From Helicoverpa zea (taxonomy: Eukaryota; Arthropoda; Insecta; Lepidoptera; Noctuidae): a DNA stretch of 64,000 bases. The stretch covers positions 1,798,001-1,862,000 of the forward strand of contig NC_061461.1 in NCBI RefSeq assembly GCF_022581195.2, given 5' to 3'. A model generated the notes under the pieces. The model had not been told where the DNA came from and made no database searches. It worked only from the letters and a program-made list of their open reading frames with translations. The translations under genes and the position numbers were made by a program. Positions 13,010 to 25,082 of this stretch are shown piece after piece (position 1 is the stretch's first letter; each line of letters starts with the position of its first letter).

Positions 13010-15820
13010 CAAATATTGTCATAACACTGAGTAATATCCATATAAATATATTGTAGAAATCGCCCAAAATATATTACAAGGTGTAAATGAATTAATTAAC
13101 ATTTTCAACATTAACTTTTTAATAGGTATTGTAAATTTTTGCGACAGCTTAATACTCGCATAAATAATGAACGAACATCGACGTGACTTCCACATGACAG
13201 TGGGCAGCTCATTAATTTCCATTTACAGCTTGCAAACAATTTTCTGTAGTCATCGTTACAATGAAGTATATCAAGCGATTACACACGCGCGGGCCACAAT
13301 AAAGTCGCACGTCAGAACTTAGTATAAATATTATAATGAGAGCTATAAATTTCATACAAAAATATACACGTAGCTACCGCGTGTGTGTAAAGGCCTTAAC
13401 ACGAACAAGCTCTTAAACGAGAATGGAATTATTGCACGTCGCACATTTATCAGCGAAACATGAATAATCGTCTTGGAAAGCAATGAGCGCCCGTCGAAAA
13501 ACTTAATTTCATATTTAAATATATGTTTTCGATGTTTTTGCCTTTGTTTTTCGCCGTTCGGCTAATGTTTCTGTCAACGGCGTGCCTAATTTCATGATTG
13601 ACACTTCGCTTGTCGAATGAGATTCGGGAACAAGACGTATGGAAATTATGATATCATTCACTGTAATAGCACTTTTTGTGCTCTTACCAAACGTGAATAA
13701 GGGAATGAATTCATAATTTTTATCTTTTTAAGTACATTCGAATTAATACTGACCTCTTTACATGAATTGTGAAGGATGTGATAAGAATACAAGCGGAGTG
13801 TCAATATAAGTATTTGAACTATTTCCAGTATTTAAATAATCAAAATCTTGAGAGACATTTCTAACAAAATTCTAGACTAGCGTCTGGTTAACTTAGTGCT
13901 CAAACATTAATTAAGTACCAATTATAGAAATATCGCGACCACAGTTGCAGAGGCCTGACATTCAGAGATTCCGTAATATAATACTGAGGAACAGTCATTA
14001 AGTTTAATTTTAAGTACAATCTTCGGCTTCTCACTTGGTCGTTCATAAGGCACTAATAAGACACTTCGATAAGTCTTCATAAGTACAGTCAGCAACAACA
14101 AACTTTCAAAAATGTTGACGAACTTGCATTAAAGTTTATTAATTTAAGTACTGTTGAATATTTACAAGCTAACGCCAATATAGCAATTTATGTGGCTGAG
14201 TGTACAACCGCATCACTTGTTAGGATACATACGTTACTTAACACTTATTATATTAATTTATTATTAATTTATTATTATTATTGTATCAACGTCAAAATCG
14301 CGAGATCCAATTTTACTAGCACTTGCTTACTACACTATACTTAGCCATTTATAAAAATTTGGATACTAGTAAAATTGAACTATGTGTTGACTGATGCTTC
14401 GTTATAATATGAATGACAATAATTTAAGAACTAAACAGAAATAAATAAGTAATTAAACAACTAAATCATTAAGTTCGAAAATAAATGGTAAAAATTGGTC
14501 GTGACATAGTCTGTCTAAATTAGCTAAATAGTTAATTTAATATTCATAGTAAAACCACTAAATTGTTTGTGGTGAGCGAGCGTCGTGCGACGCCCACGCC
14601 AACTCAGGTATCACGAAGTCCAAAAATATTGTAACAAAGCATCGGCCAAACGTTCCAGAAGTCGCTCAAACACACATCATGCCTTACATTAAACTCGTTA
14701 CTCTGGATGGATCACAAACAATGTTAAAAATATACACTGAAGCGCACACTGGGAATGTTACGTACATACAGGTATCAATAACAGGACTTTGTCCTTAAGG
14801 ACACGTCACTAACTAACTACATTATAAAAATATATATTAGAAATTTTACCATTAAAATTATTATGAAACAATTTTTAAAGAGATCACCCATGAATGTAAC
14901 CGTTTCGCTGCAGCAGCACCAACATTTAGCACCAATTGGAATATGGAAGGGGTCTTGTGACAGAATGATCTAGGTATGGTCCTTAAAATTAATTCGATGC
15001 ATTCAAATTCAGTAATCGTTGGACTTAAAACTACAAAGAGGATGGCACTCGTTAAATGGCCTGAGAATTAATGAGTAAAATGCATTAGAGTAAACCTTAC
15101 AGTAATCGATTTGTGTCACAGATTTAAATTCTGAATGCCGCTTCTTTTTTAAACTGCTTGTACTTATCGGGCGGTATTCAAAATTTATTTCTGCGATTCC
15201 GTACCTTCCTTACAGTTAAATAACGCGAAAATATATGAACAAAATGTACATAGCGAACATAAACGTTTTATTATGCTAAGGCTCGCGTCTCGTGTGATTT
15301 GGTAAAGCGAGTCACGTAAGTTTGTTTGTTTGTCTTTCCTCTTGTCTCGCTACATTCTATGCGTCATTCCGTTTTGATATATCAGCTATTTATGATGGTT
15401 TTATGTTAATGACTTGTTGATTTGTATGATTCGATCTGCGAGGAACTGAGTTACGGCCCGTGTATACGTCTCCGAGTACATTTGCTACTAACTTTATTAG
15501 ACTAACATAGGCTTGCGTTGTAAACTATAACTTATTGAGGGAATTCGAGCGCATTTCATATAACAACAAATGTTCAGTGTTGGATTTTGAGCGTATTATC
15601 GAAAAGACGATAAAATTCAATATTTACTGAGTAATTTTGTGGAGCAAACTTTATAAAAAAATCGAACAGAGCTTAATGTATAATTTTACATCCGCAACTA
15701 TAAAGTTGAGAGCGATAGTGACGTTTCGAATCATACCGTAGATATTGCAGAAGGTACCGTTATTACAAAATATAATATCGTATAACAGCACAAAAGAGAG
15801 AACAGAATTAAGTCATAATT
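13010..15820. other. non-coding AT-rich DNA
   Basis: This is very AT-rich with simple-sequence stretches (for example TTATTA repeats at 14252-14285). No supported gene is seen. If the small frame at 12836-12982 is real, part of this may be its 5' UTR or introns. Confidence 0.45.
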
Positions 15821-15829
15821 TAAGGAGGA

Positions 15830-16090
15830 TGGCCATTTCGAAAGGTTGTGCAACGCCAAGTGTACCGCGAACGCTTTTTATCGCGCGCACCACCTACTCA
15901 ATGACGTCACTCAGTCGCGAAGGCACAAAACTTTTAAAAATTCAAATTTTAACATTCGAATTCATTTTGATTTAAATCTGGCAACAGTCAGTAACAATTG
16001 TGGCGACGAGACCACCGGCTTGCGATTTAAAAAGTAAGTTAGGTCGCGTAGGTTGCGCTCGCGCACTCGTGGGCGGGCGGAAGTGAGAGC
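15830..16090. promoter_or_regulatory. CpG-dense patch with a CRE (TGACGTCA) site
   Basis: A perfect CREB/ATF palindrome, TGACGTCA, lies at 15902-15909, immediately followed on the plus strand by the Inr-like TCAGTC (15911-15916). A donor-like AAAGTAAGTT is at 16030-16039 and a very CpG-rich segment at 16040-16100. The local composition contrasts with the AT-rich neighbours. This could be a promoter of an unannotated non-coding transcript, with direction undecided. Confidence 0.3.
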
Positions 16091-16099
16091 GTCAACGTG

Positions 16100-19000
16100 G
16101 AGACTTTTGCATCCTTATCTAACAACAATTAACACGAGTTAGAGCAATAAGGACGGTAGATAGACAATTCCGCAATGTCACAGATCACAAAACCCGATAC
16201 TATGCTGTCAAGGCTCGTCAGTTTACGAGCGCTTTCGGTGCAGATAGTGATGCAACCGATCGGATCTTGAAATCCCAAGTTTACGTAGCCAAGCGGGCCT
16301 TTCATTCAGAAAATATGGTCATTATCGTGCGAGTGCTCATTGCGAAAATTACAATATTCAAGTCACGTTCCGACGTGAATGTTCTTTTAAAAAATTACAA
16401 TAAATATTGGTTTTACGGCGAATCGGGCCGGAATTGATACGGTTCAAATAAACAGGCGTGTTATCGATCAACCGACCGGCAGCCCACCGGGGCTCGATTA
16501 CATACCTACACTTTAATTTGATACAGTTAGCCAACATTTCACAAGGTTGAAACTTTTTTAAATAATGACACATTAAAGTAACACAGCCCAGGTAAAAGCT
16601 GTGCACTGCCTTGACGCGTAAAAGTAACTTTGACATAAAGCCTCTCGTAAACATTAATAAGTATAAATGGGTGAGAAAATCGAATGACTTTTGCCAAGAT
16701 AACGTAAAAACTAGTTAGATTTTATCGACATAACTTAATAAAAGTTATATTACCGAGCATTATGTGAGCGCACGCGTGTTAGTAACACAATATATCGGAG
16801 CGAACATACCGAAATGAATAGCTTGTAACAGAAGATAAATCGCTAACGCTAAATTACTTTTAGGAAAAGTGTAAAGTAATCGCCGACACTTTTACAGTCA
16901 CACTTAAGTGCAGCCAGACAAAAGGATTACTTATAGCAATAAAATTGGCCGGAGCCTGTCGTTTTAGCGTCAAATTTGCGGGATCAGCGGCGAATCCAAC
17001 GCGATTTCATCGGTTTATCTACGATTAAACTGTGGCGCAAGTCGCAAAAGAGTTGTCGGAAACTTATTCTTGGCTTGTTTGATAATAAAGAATTTTGGCA
17101 TTCAAAATTGTTATTTTAATATAATTAACACCTTTTACTATCTGATTGAAATCAGAGAATTTCTTAAACTAAGCGGAATCATTTTATCACCTAACTGACT
17201 CACCGGCCTGCTCAGCTAATTTCCATATTTCTAGTGGTTTATTGTTCTGCGAATCGGTATATTACAGCCTCCTACATTTGACAAGAGATTAAAACCTCTA
17301 ACTTTCCGCCGATTTCTTGTAACTTAGTGTGCGGTTTGAAAAGCGGAGAAACATCGGCACGATTTTACGATCCAATCTCTGGAACAGAGCCTGGGACGCC
17401 GCACACCGAACTATGAATGGCATCCGACACTTCCTACATCTGTCGCTGCACTATTTATAACACCACTTTCGTCTAACACGCGGCAAATTGAACAATCCAA
17501 ACTTACACGACCATTCCTTAATCGATCGGTACCTAATAGCCCGTCTCTGGACACAATATTTCCATTAAATAAAAAATATATAAGTATATTGCCGTGTGCT
17601 GGCCAGACAATCACACATATAGTTGTTTATTCAGGTTTCAAAATTTACTTTCCTTTTAACGCAACCAATTTAATTTGCTACAGATTTTAAAAGGACATTC
17701 GATTCTTGAGAAAAAAGCAACAGGTTTTTTGATACAGTTTTTTAAAGAAAGGCCGGATTTGTTAATGAAGGTAATTTTGGTGACTGGACTGATTAAAGAG
17801 ACGGTGACAGGCATTGATTACGCATTAAGAGACCCATAAACAAGGCTTCGATATGTAGTGCTCATATCAAGTCTACTGACTATATTAATCTGAAATAATT
17901 ATTTTTGCAAACGAGAAGGCGACTTCAAAGAAAAGCTCTGAATTTAGCCTCATTTCGGCGGAAGATGGAAACACAAAGATGATAGATAAACACATGCGAG
18001 CTGGTGGAAAATCACCTTCGCTCTAGGCGCATCAACTAGTTGAGATTCACGACACGATCACAACGGTACGATAGTTGTCCGCAACACAATAATTCCGGAA
18101 CATATCTAGTTAAATGAACCAACTGCAGTGGTCATACATAAATCATGCGCAGGAGTGCACGCGCCCGTATGTGTAGCAAACGCGGGCATTACACGATCGA
18201 CGTTCGAAGTGGAAGGACGTCGCCTACGCCTCATTCTAATGCAACCATGAGCCAATACAACGATTATATCACCGTTTATGTAGGTGGCCTTATAAGGTTA
18301 ATGTTTAAAACGACAATTAGTCTCTTTTGAGCGGTCTTGTTATATTATGTTTAGGACATTTCCCACGAGTGTGAGCGGAACTAATCCACACGTACTGGCG
18401 ATTTGCATTTGAAAGGGTTTTGTTTGTGTAAAGCTCGATGATACTGGCCTATAGAAAAAGTGTTATGATGGATCGGCGGTCACAAAAGCTAAGGATTTGT
18501 TTTCAGTACTGAATGGCCGTCGAGTTAGCGCCAGACGCGTGTTGAATACATTATATCTGGAAGTACAATTCCACTCTGTGTGCACAAGTGTCCGTAGTAA
18601 GGAGAATATAACAATATGTATAGAATAAACGAGGCTGCATCGGATGCCGTACATGGCGTTGAAAATTGAAATTGTTTGCCTTTTGAAGATCAACCGCTAA
18701 TACAGATAGGTACTGAAGAACTAATAAAAGTTGTCACTGAAATGTTTACGCAAGACAAAAAAGCCATAGAAAGCCAACAGTTGAGAGTTAAATCGTATAA
18801 CAGGCCATGAAATTGCCGGTATAAATCTTCAAAAACAAAAATGACAATTGCATCCAAATAACTATGGCGTTTACACACAATCCCGGTCGACGTTCCCACG
18901 TAGCTGTCACCGCGGGCGAAGGCGCACTATACACAGCCTATCGGAGCATCTACACCACTCCGGTGGACAATCGTCCTAACAAAGCCTTACCGACCGAGGC

Positions 19001-19700
19001 CGGGACCCAATCATTTCCCACGCGGTAACGGTCGGACCTCAACTGGGACGCTAGTTTGAATTTATGGACGCGGAACCATCGCCCCGCACCATATCCAATA
19101 CCATTTCAAGATGACCACTAGTGAAGACATTACTAGACAAACCAGAGATGTACAACACGCAACAGATATTAGCTTGCTCAGTGATGAAGCCAAAACAGCG
19201 AACAGATCGCGATACAAAAGCTGACCGATAAGCTGTGTTCTTTCAATAACAGGAGGGAACATTGTTTGAACAATAATTTCAAAAAAATGCTGTCATGTTA
19301 CGATAAAGAGCTATGACCGATGTTCTTGTGCGAATATTTTGAGTCATTGCATTTATTTTACAGCCTGATGGTTCTGATCATTGTGTGGAACAGTACGTCG
19401 AACATTAGAAATAACCAAACTTATTTTTATCCGAGCACGTGGACAACAATCTGATGTTGTTAGTTGAACGTGTACGGATTATTTTAAATTTCAATCAGTT
19501 TAATGACCTTCATGAAAACATCGGCATCAGTTTTAGAAACTATATTACAAATTTTATTGTCTTCACCTATTTCCTAACACGCGGTCTGTTTAAAAACGCG
19601 GAATTCTGTGTTTTCATTGGTATGATTCATGGCTTAAATCATGTGTATAGTAAATACGGTGGAGTGATGGCTGAGAAACAGATCGATTTGATTTGATGTA
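16100..19700. other. non-coding DNA
   Basis: No gene or repeat is recognised. Frames of 60-100 codons occur without domain features. Confidence 0.45.
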
Positions 19701-22700
19701 CTGTAACACAATATCTAAAGCAGGTCGGCTCGCGCGGTGACGCGGCGCGCTCGCAGTTTACGCTATTCTCGGCGCGGGCCTAATTTTAACCATCTGCGTC
19801 TCCCAGTCTAGTTTTAGGAAGTGGGCCGCCTCAGATTCGTCGAATTAATCGACTCAGATCTCGATACGTAACGTCCAATCGTTCATTTCAAACATCATCG
19901 GTGACGTAAACGCGAATAGTTTGGGCTTTACTTCTAATTCCTTTGGGCCAATGAACGCCTCAATGTTATAAATGCGGCCAGCCAGCCATAGTACATTGTA
20001 TTTAATTAAAAACAAAACACTTAATTGGACTTATATAAATCCAGATGACGCAATAGCTGCCAATCAAAGGATCTAGCACAGATGTTTGTAAATTGCGCAA
20101 GTGGCATATAATCGAGGGTCCAATTATCGAAATGACACAGCCGTCTGGCATATCCAGTCGGACGATACACTCCCGGTTAAATCTATAATGGATGAGGCGC
20201 GTCCCGCGTCAATCCAGTAAACGAGATCGCATAATCGGACGCATACATAACAGAAAGACAATGCGGGCTGCACTCATTAATCGAAGCGAATTAAAAAGCT
20301 AGGTAGAAGTAATCCGGCCGCGTCCTGTGACCATGGATAAATTTCAATTAGAGCAATCGGAGCGTCTCGCGGAAGCCTGCGGAGATGCAGCCCGGGATAG
20401 CAGCACAACAACGTGCATACGAATGACCGTGTCCGACGCATACAAAGGGGGACCTCCGCAGCAAATCATTAGGATTGCGGTAAGTGAGATGTGAGCGGAA
20501 TTGTTAGACCCGATGCAGCTCCTAGATAATGACGTTGACTTCGGATTAGCTGGCACCGGCCACTAGAATGTTTACTTGACATATAGAACGTAGCTTTAAG
20601 GATTTAGTGTCAGCGCCGTTGGTGACCGCGAGGCAACTGGCTATTTATTACAATAAGTCGTTCGTCAAAACGGGCAGGTTGTTTGTTGAGGAGATAATAA
20701 ATGTGAGAGCGGAATTAATAAACGTGTCAGTGGTACGTCGCCACACAAGAATGATGTACAATGTAAACGTCGAGGCATAATTTCGTCGAGGATTTGTGAC
20801 GCCCTACGCTGGGGCGTCCCGGCACGCCAATTTGTAAGCGCCGACATAAACCGCGGTGTAACGAAGCACCTAAACAACGAAATAAGCGAGCATCAAGCGA
20901 CCCGCGGATATATCTCAGCGGCTGACATGTCGACAACACAAGAAGCTACTCGGACTTTACATTCGCCGACGTAACGAGGGGAGCCGCCGGCTCGCCCATT
21001 GTATTTATGCCTTAAACACAATTTATTTATTCGCCAAACATTACGGAGACACAAAATCTTGTCCATAAATACATGTGAAAGCACATATCAAGTATCGGAA
21101 TGCAAACGGCGGGGCTCGTGTCTGAATTATGCAACAGAGCGGCGCGGACGCAGGCTGCCGTAATAGTGCACGGAGTGCTCGCCCAACGCAACTCCTAAAA
21201 TAATACGTACCGCGAATGTGGATAACTGAACCAGAAGCTCGGGCCTCTCGAAATAACGCGCTGCCCAAATCCTAACCAACCGGACTTGCAGCATTGAAAG
21301 TACATTAGACGCGACGGAACCCTTTGGCAGGCCGGCGACTTGCCTCGCACATGATACACCGATCCATTACCCAAATGACGGCGCAAATGGTATTTACTAC
21401 GGTCATTGCTCTTGTCAAAATTTCACCAAATTGAGAGTGCCTCCTGTTTGGACGCCGCTGGACGGATCTCTTCATTTATCCGCCGACCGAGGACACGGCA
21501 AAGGCGGTTTACGAATATTAGCCTTATGGCTGATCGACTGTAAGTCCATCGATCTCGCGTCCGGGTGGTCGGGCGGCACCACGTTAATTACAGGGCAGAA
21601 CCGATCATTTAACGTAAATTTCGCAAACATTAAATAATTTTTAAAATATTGAACCAGCGATGCGTTCACGCGTGGAATATAAATTATTGATCGTACCAAC
21701 AGAGACACAGGCTCCGACAGGATTGTGGTCACCGTTTCCTTAAAATGTACCTACACACGCGTATGTCCCCAGCGGGATAATCAAACCGGCTCAAACAAAA
21801 GAACAAATAAAGCTGAAACTGAAACAATAGGCGCAGAACGACGTTCATTAACCGATGATACGAAACAGTGAAGAAAGTCGGCGCCGCAATCTTGTAATCC
21901 TAGAACCACACGCGGCGATGATTACAAGGCACCTATTAGTCAAATTAGCTTTATTGTTGCCTTTGAGTTGCACAAGGCGACCAATCGGCTTACACTCAGA
22001 CAATTATGTAGGCACATTAGCCGGTACAATACGATGAGTCAACAGAAATTGCGTCCCGAGCGTTTATCAAAACAATAGTATTGATAAGTTAATAAAGCGA
22101 GGTGCGAGACGCCTAACGAGCGATTACTGAGCGATGTGAAGAATAGACGCCACGCGTCTCGAGCGGTCCGCGTGCGGAATACGTTATGGAGGCGTGACTT
22201 ACTGCCGCCGTTGGAAACGCGCCCTAAGCCTCGTTGCATGAAAGCTGTGCAACTAAAAAACATAAACAATTTACGATTCGTGTCGACAACTCCTGTAGTC
22301 GCCACTACGCTTTTTTACTAGTCGGGAGATGCGAACGTGATGCGAAACAGAAAGAAACCATCGGCACAGGAATGTTACGACGCACGCGCACGTCGAAAGC
22401 GAAAACTCAAGAGTTCGCGAGATGTTACGAAACACGCGTATTCTCGATTAGGGGATACGGGCAAGCGAGGGCACTGACCGACTTCCACATTTATACCGCT
22501 AATTCATGCACAAGAGCATCTGCATCCTACGAGCAGCGTTACGCCAAACACTCGCGCGGCTAGTACAGTTTATATTCACGGAACAGACACACCAGACGAC
22601 GCATATTACACGCGGAGAATACGTAAAGAATTATATTTATGTAAACGACTTCACAGTGATGACAGGTGAAACTGTTCCTAGCGGGAGAGAAAAATGCCGC

Positions 22701-23650
22701 CTTTGAATATTAAGACACATAAAACGAGATACGGTATGTCCAACACATAACAAAGTCACGAAAACATGTACAGCGAATAGAACACTGCACGATAGAGATC
22801 TCAAAGCGCGCTCGTCGCGAGACGAGCTTATCTCTCGGAATCGTAATTACCGCGTGAATATTTCAATCGATTCGACTTATCGATGATGCGCGAACAATAA
22901 CGATCGGTATCAGTCCGGACGTATTATTTCCGTACGTCAAATGTGAACTCGGTGAGAACGACCCACCTGAAGACGAGAGATTTTTATCGATCCACCCGCG
23001 AAACGAACGAATCGACGTAATCGATTTCAACATATCGGAGCTGACAAGCGATATTCGAGGTCGGGGGCGAAGGCTCAGTGGGCGCCCGATGGGTTCGAAA
23101 TTAAAACGATATGCAAATTAGGTACGAGAATTAATCGTCGGGTGCAATCGACGCGACGGCAGCGAGAGCAGCTACTGGGTACAAATCGATGAATAAATAG
23201 TGTCCGATTAGCGGCGCAAGGTGTGTTCAGCGCTTAATGGATGAATCGAATCGAATCCGAGCAGCTCAATGAATCGACACGTCGAACGCGCCGTATTTGG
23301 GTGTATTTGATCAGTCGCGGGCTTCATTGATTATCCATTCGCGCCAACAAGACGATACGGAACACAATTAGGCGCGATGGTTATCGGAATATAGTCCACG
23401 TGAGGCGCGTTGTGTCTGCTGGTGTGCACCGTGACGTGCACCACGCGGTGTGAAAGCTACTGCGTTACTCGGGATTGATTTTCCCCGTAACTCGATGGCC
23501 GCCGTCGAGTTTGACAGGAGAATTTATAATAATCACCGGCGGTACCACCGAAAGTAATTTTCAATTAAGTTTCTTGATAATCCGGATCACGGGGCCGGGT
23601 GGACTTAGAACCGGAGGCGACAGCGCGCTGCCTTGATAATTGGAAACTGT
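19701..23650. other. CpG-rich non-coding block downstream of blistered
   Basis: CpG dinucleotides and short words such as CGCG, TCGA and ACGC are far denser here than in the flanking kilobases. I find no recognisable coding frame despite several overlapping open frames. A candidate interpretation is a cluster of conserved regulatory elements controlling blistered or a neighbouring developmental gene. Confidence 0.35.
22864..23280. promoter_or_regulatory. ATCGA-rich cluster, candidate enhancer
   Basis: About ten ATCGA words occur in 410 bp, for example at 22866, 22879, near 22988, 23010, 23021, 23148, 23185 and a tandem GAATCGAATCGAATCC near 23245. Chance expectation is below one per strand. 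The motif overlaps the cores bound by Cut/Onecut, DREF and BEAF-32. Further right are an E-box (CACGTG near 23397) and a pair of GTGCAC palindromes (23420-23445). It lies about 1-1.5 kb beyond the blistered 3' end. Confidence 0.35.
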
Positions 23651-24510
23651 CTCTAGTTACAAATAACACCTGCTTACTACACCTACTTTGTTATTAGTTT
23701 TTTCATTTTTTTCTTTGGTATTTCATAAATATTCACCGCTACCGATACTTTTACAGTCTCGTTTTTCAGTTCTTTTTTCTTTGGCCGCATTTAACTTTAC
23801 ATCGTATGCTAATAGAACGGTCGTTAACGCGTCTCTCCATGATTTGGTCTATAATCAATATTATTAAGCGCCGTTCCGAATAGGTGAACTTCACAAAGAG
23901 CTAGAATGAAAGGCCGATTCATTCACAATAATGATTCAATAGTAGCGCGACCGCTCCCACTTCCGAGTCGTCACTCTAAACGATAAACCGGTCCGTGGCG
24001 TTAATTATAAAACGATTTTAAATCAGATTATTTCGCTACTGAACACCGATCTATCCGACTCGACATCTCTGCCGCTCAGATCATCAATTTCATTGATAGG
24101 ATTTTCGATAGATTTTTTGAATCATCATACCTAAATTGATTTTTAAGCTCCAGCTACAGTGAAATTTTATAATTTATACGTTTCACAAAACTATTAAAAA
24201 TCGAGTATAAAATTACTGAGAAAATAATCGTGATAAATGATGAAGTCTCCGTCAACGGAAGCGTAAAATTCCACCACGTGATAATTCATTTCTTGCGTCC
24301 ACGGGTCTTCTTATCTTTAACGATCTGAATGAATACGTCAATCTTGAATCGCAATCGGTTGTGAGATGTTCGCTCATCAACATACACTGAACATTTTTAT
24401 TATATAACGCAAAAACAAAACTTTCATAAACACGTCCGTAACTCAAACCTGGAGCGACGTGATCAGCGAAAACAATCTACTCGTCAAAATATTTACAAAA
24501 TATATTAACA
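23651..24510. other. non-coding DNA beyond the blistered 3' end
   Basis: AT-rich DNA with no supported coding frame. It would lie downstream of the candidate blistered poly(A) signal at 24517. Confidence 0.4.
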
Positions 24511-24516
24511 AAACAG

Positions 24517-24522
24517 TTTATT
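24517..24522 (-). terminator. bs: candidate poly(A) signal of blistered
   Basis: AATAAA on the minus strand lies 125 bases downstream of the blistered stop codon and is followed by T-rich sequence on the same strand. If used, it gives a 3' UTR of only about 150 bases, so longer isoforms ending further left are possible. Confidence 0.4.
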
Positions 24523-24647
24523 GCTTGTATATTATTCTTTCTCTTATCTAAAAAAAGCTAATCTAGAACGTGACTATCTCGTTAAACAGTCGTAACCTGC
24601 CACAGGGGCGCGTCGATGTCGGGGATTTAGCCTAAGTGCCATCGGAA

Positions 24648-25082
24648 CTACCGTTGTGGGTGATGCGACATGTGCGGGTGTGAGAGGTGCGCGTGCGAGT
24701 AGGGCTGGCCCAGCGAGCTGAGCGGCAGCGGCGACGGGCACGGGGGGTGTTGGTGGTACTGCTGCAGCGGCGACGGCGCCAGCCCGGGGTGGTGTTCTAG
24801 CGGGTACTGCGTCGAGCCCGCGTACGCCAATTGCCTCACCTTCATATCCTCGTCTACTACGTTATACGTGAGCTCAGTTTCCTCGTAGCCCGTCGCAGCC
24901 ATGCGTTGCTCGCTGGTGGTGGGCGGGTCCGGAGAGTTGAGGCACGTCTGGATCAGCCGCTTGCCCGAGTCTGACGTGATCATCGGCTGCAGCTTCCGCG
25001 TCGCGAACGTGTACACGTGGCCCGTCTCTGACGCGACTAGCAACATCACTTGTGTCCCCGTCAGGGTCGATAGCTCGTATGC
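24648..25082 (-). CDS. bs: blistered coding exon 2 (residues 136-279 and stop)
   Basis: The exon opens right after the acceptor TCTTTTATAG with GCA TAC GAG (A-Y-E), in phase 0. It encodes the second half of the MADS box and the SRF extension, ending near LIQTCLNSPD. An acidic/polar linker follows (GYEETELTYNVVDEDMKVRQ), then a Pro/His/Ser-rich tail (PSPLQQYHQHPPCPSP, SHAHLSHPHMSHHPQR), and TAG at 24648-24650. The tail probably belongs to the activation region, which is poorly conserved among SRF proteins. Confidence 0.93.
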   Translation of the reverse strand, partial: AYELSTLTGTQVMLLVASETGHVYTFATRKLQPMITSDSGKRLIQTCLNSPDPPTTSEQRMAATGYEETELTYNVVDEDMKVRQLAYAGSTQYPLEHHPGLAPSPLQQYHQHPPCPSPLPLSSLGQPYSHAHLSHPHMSHHPQR

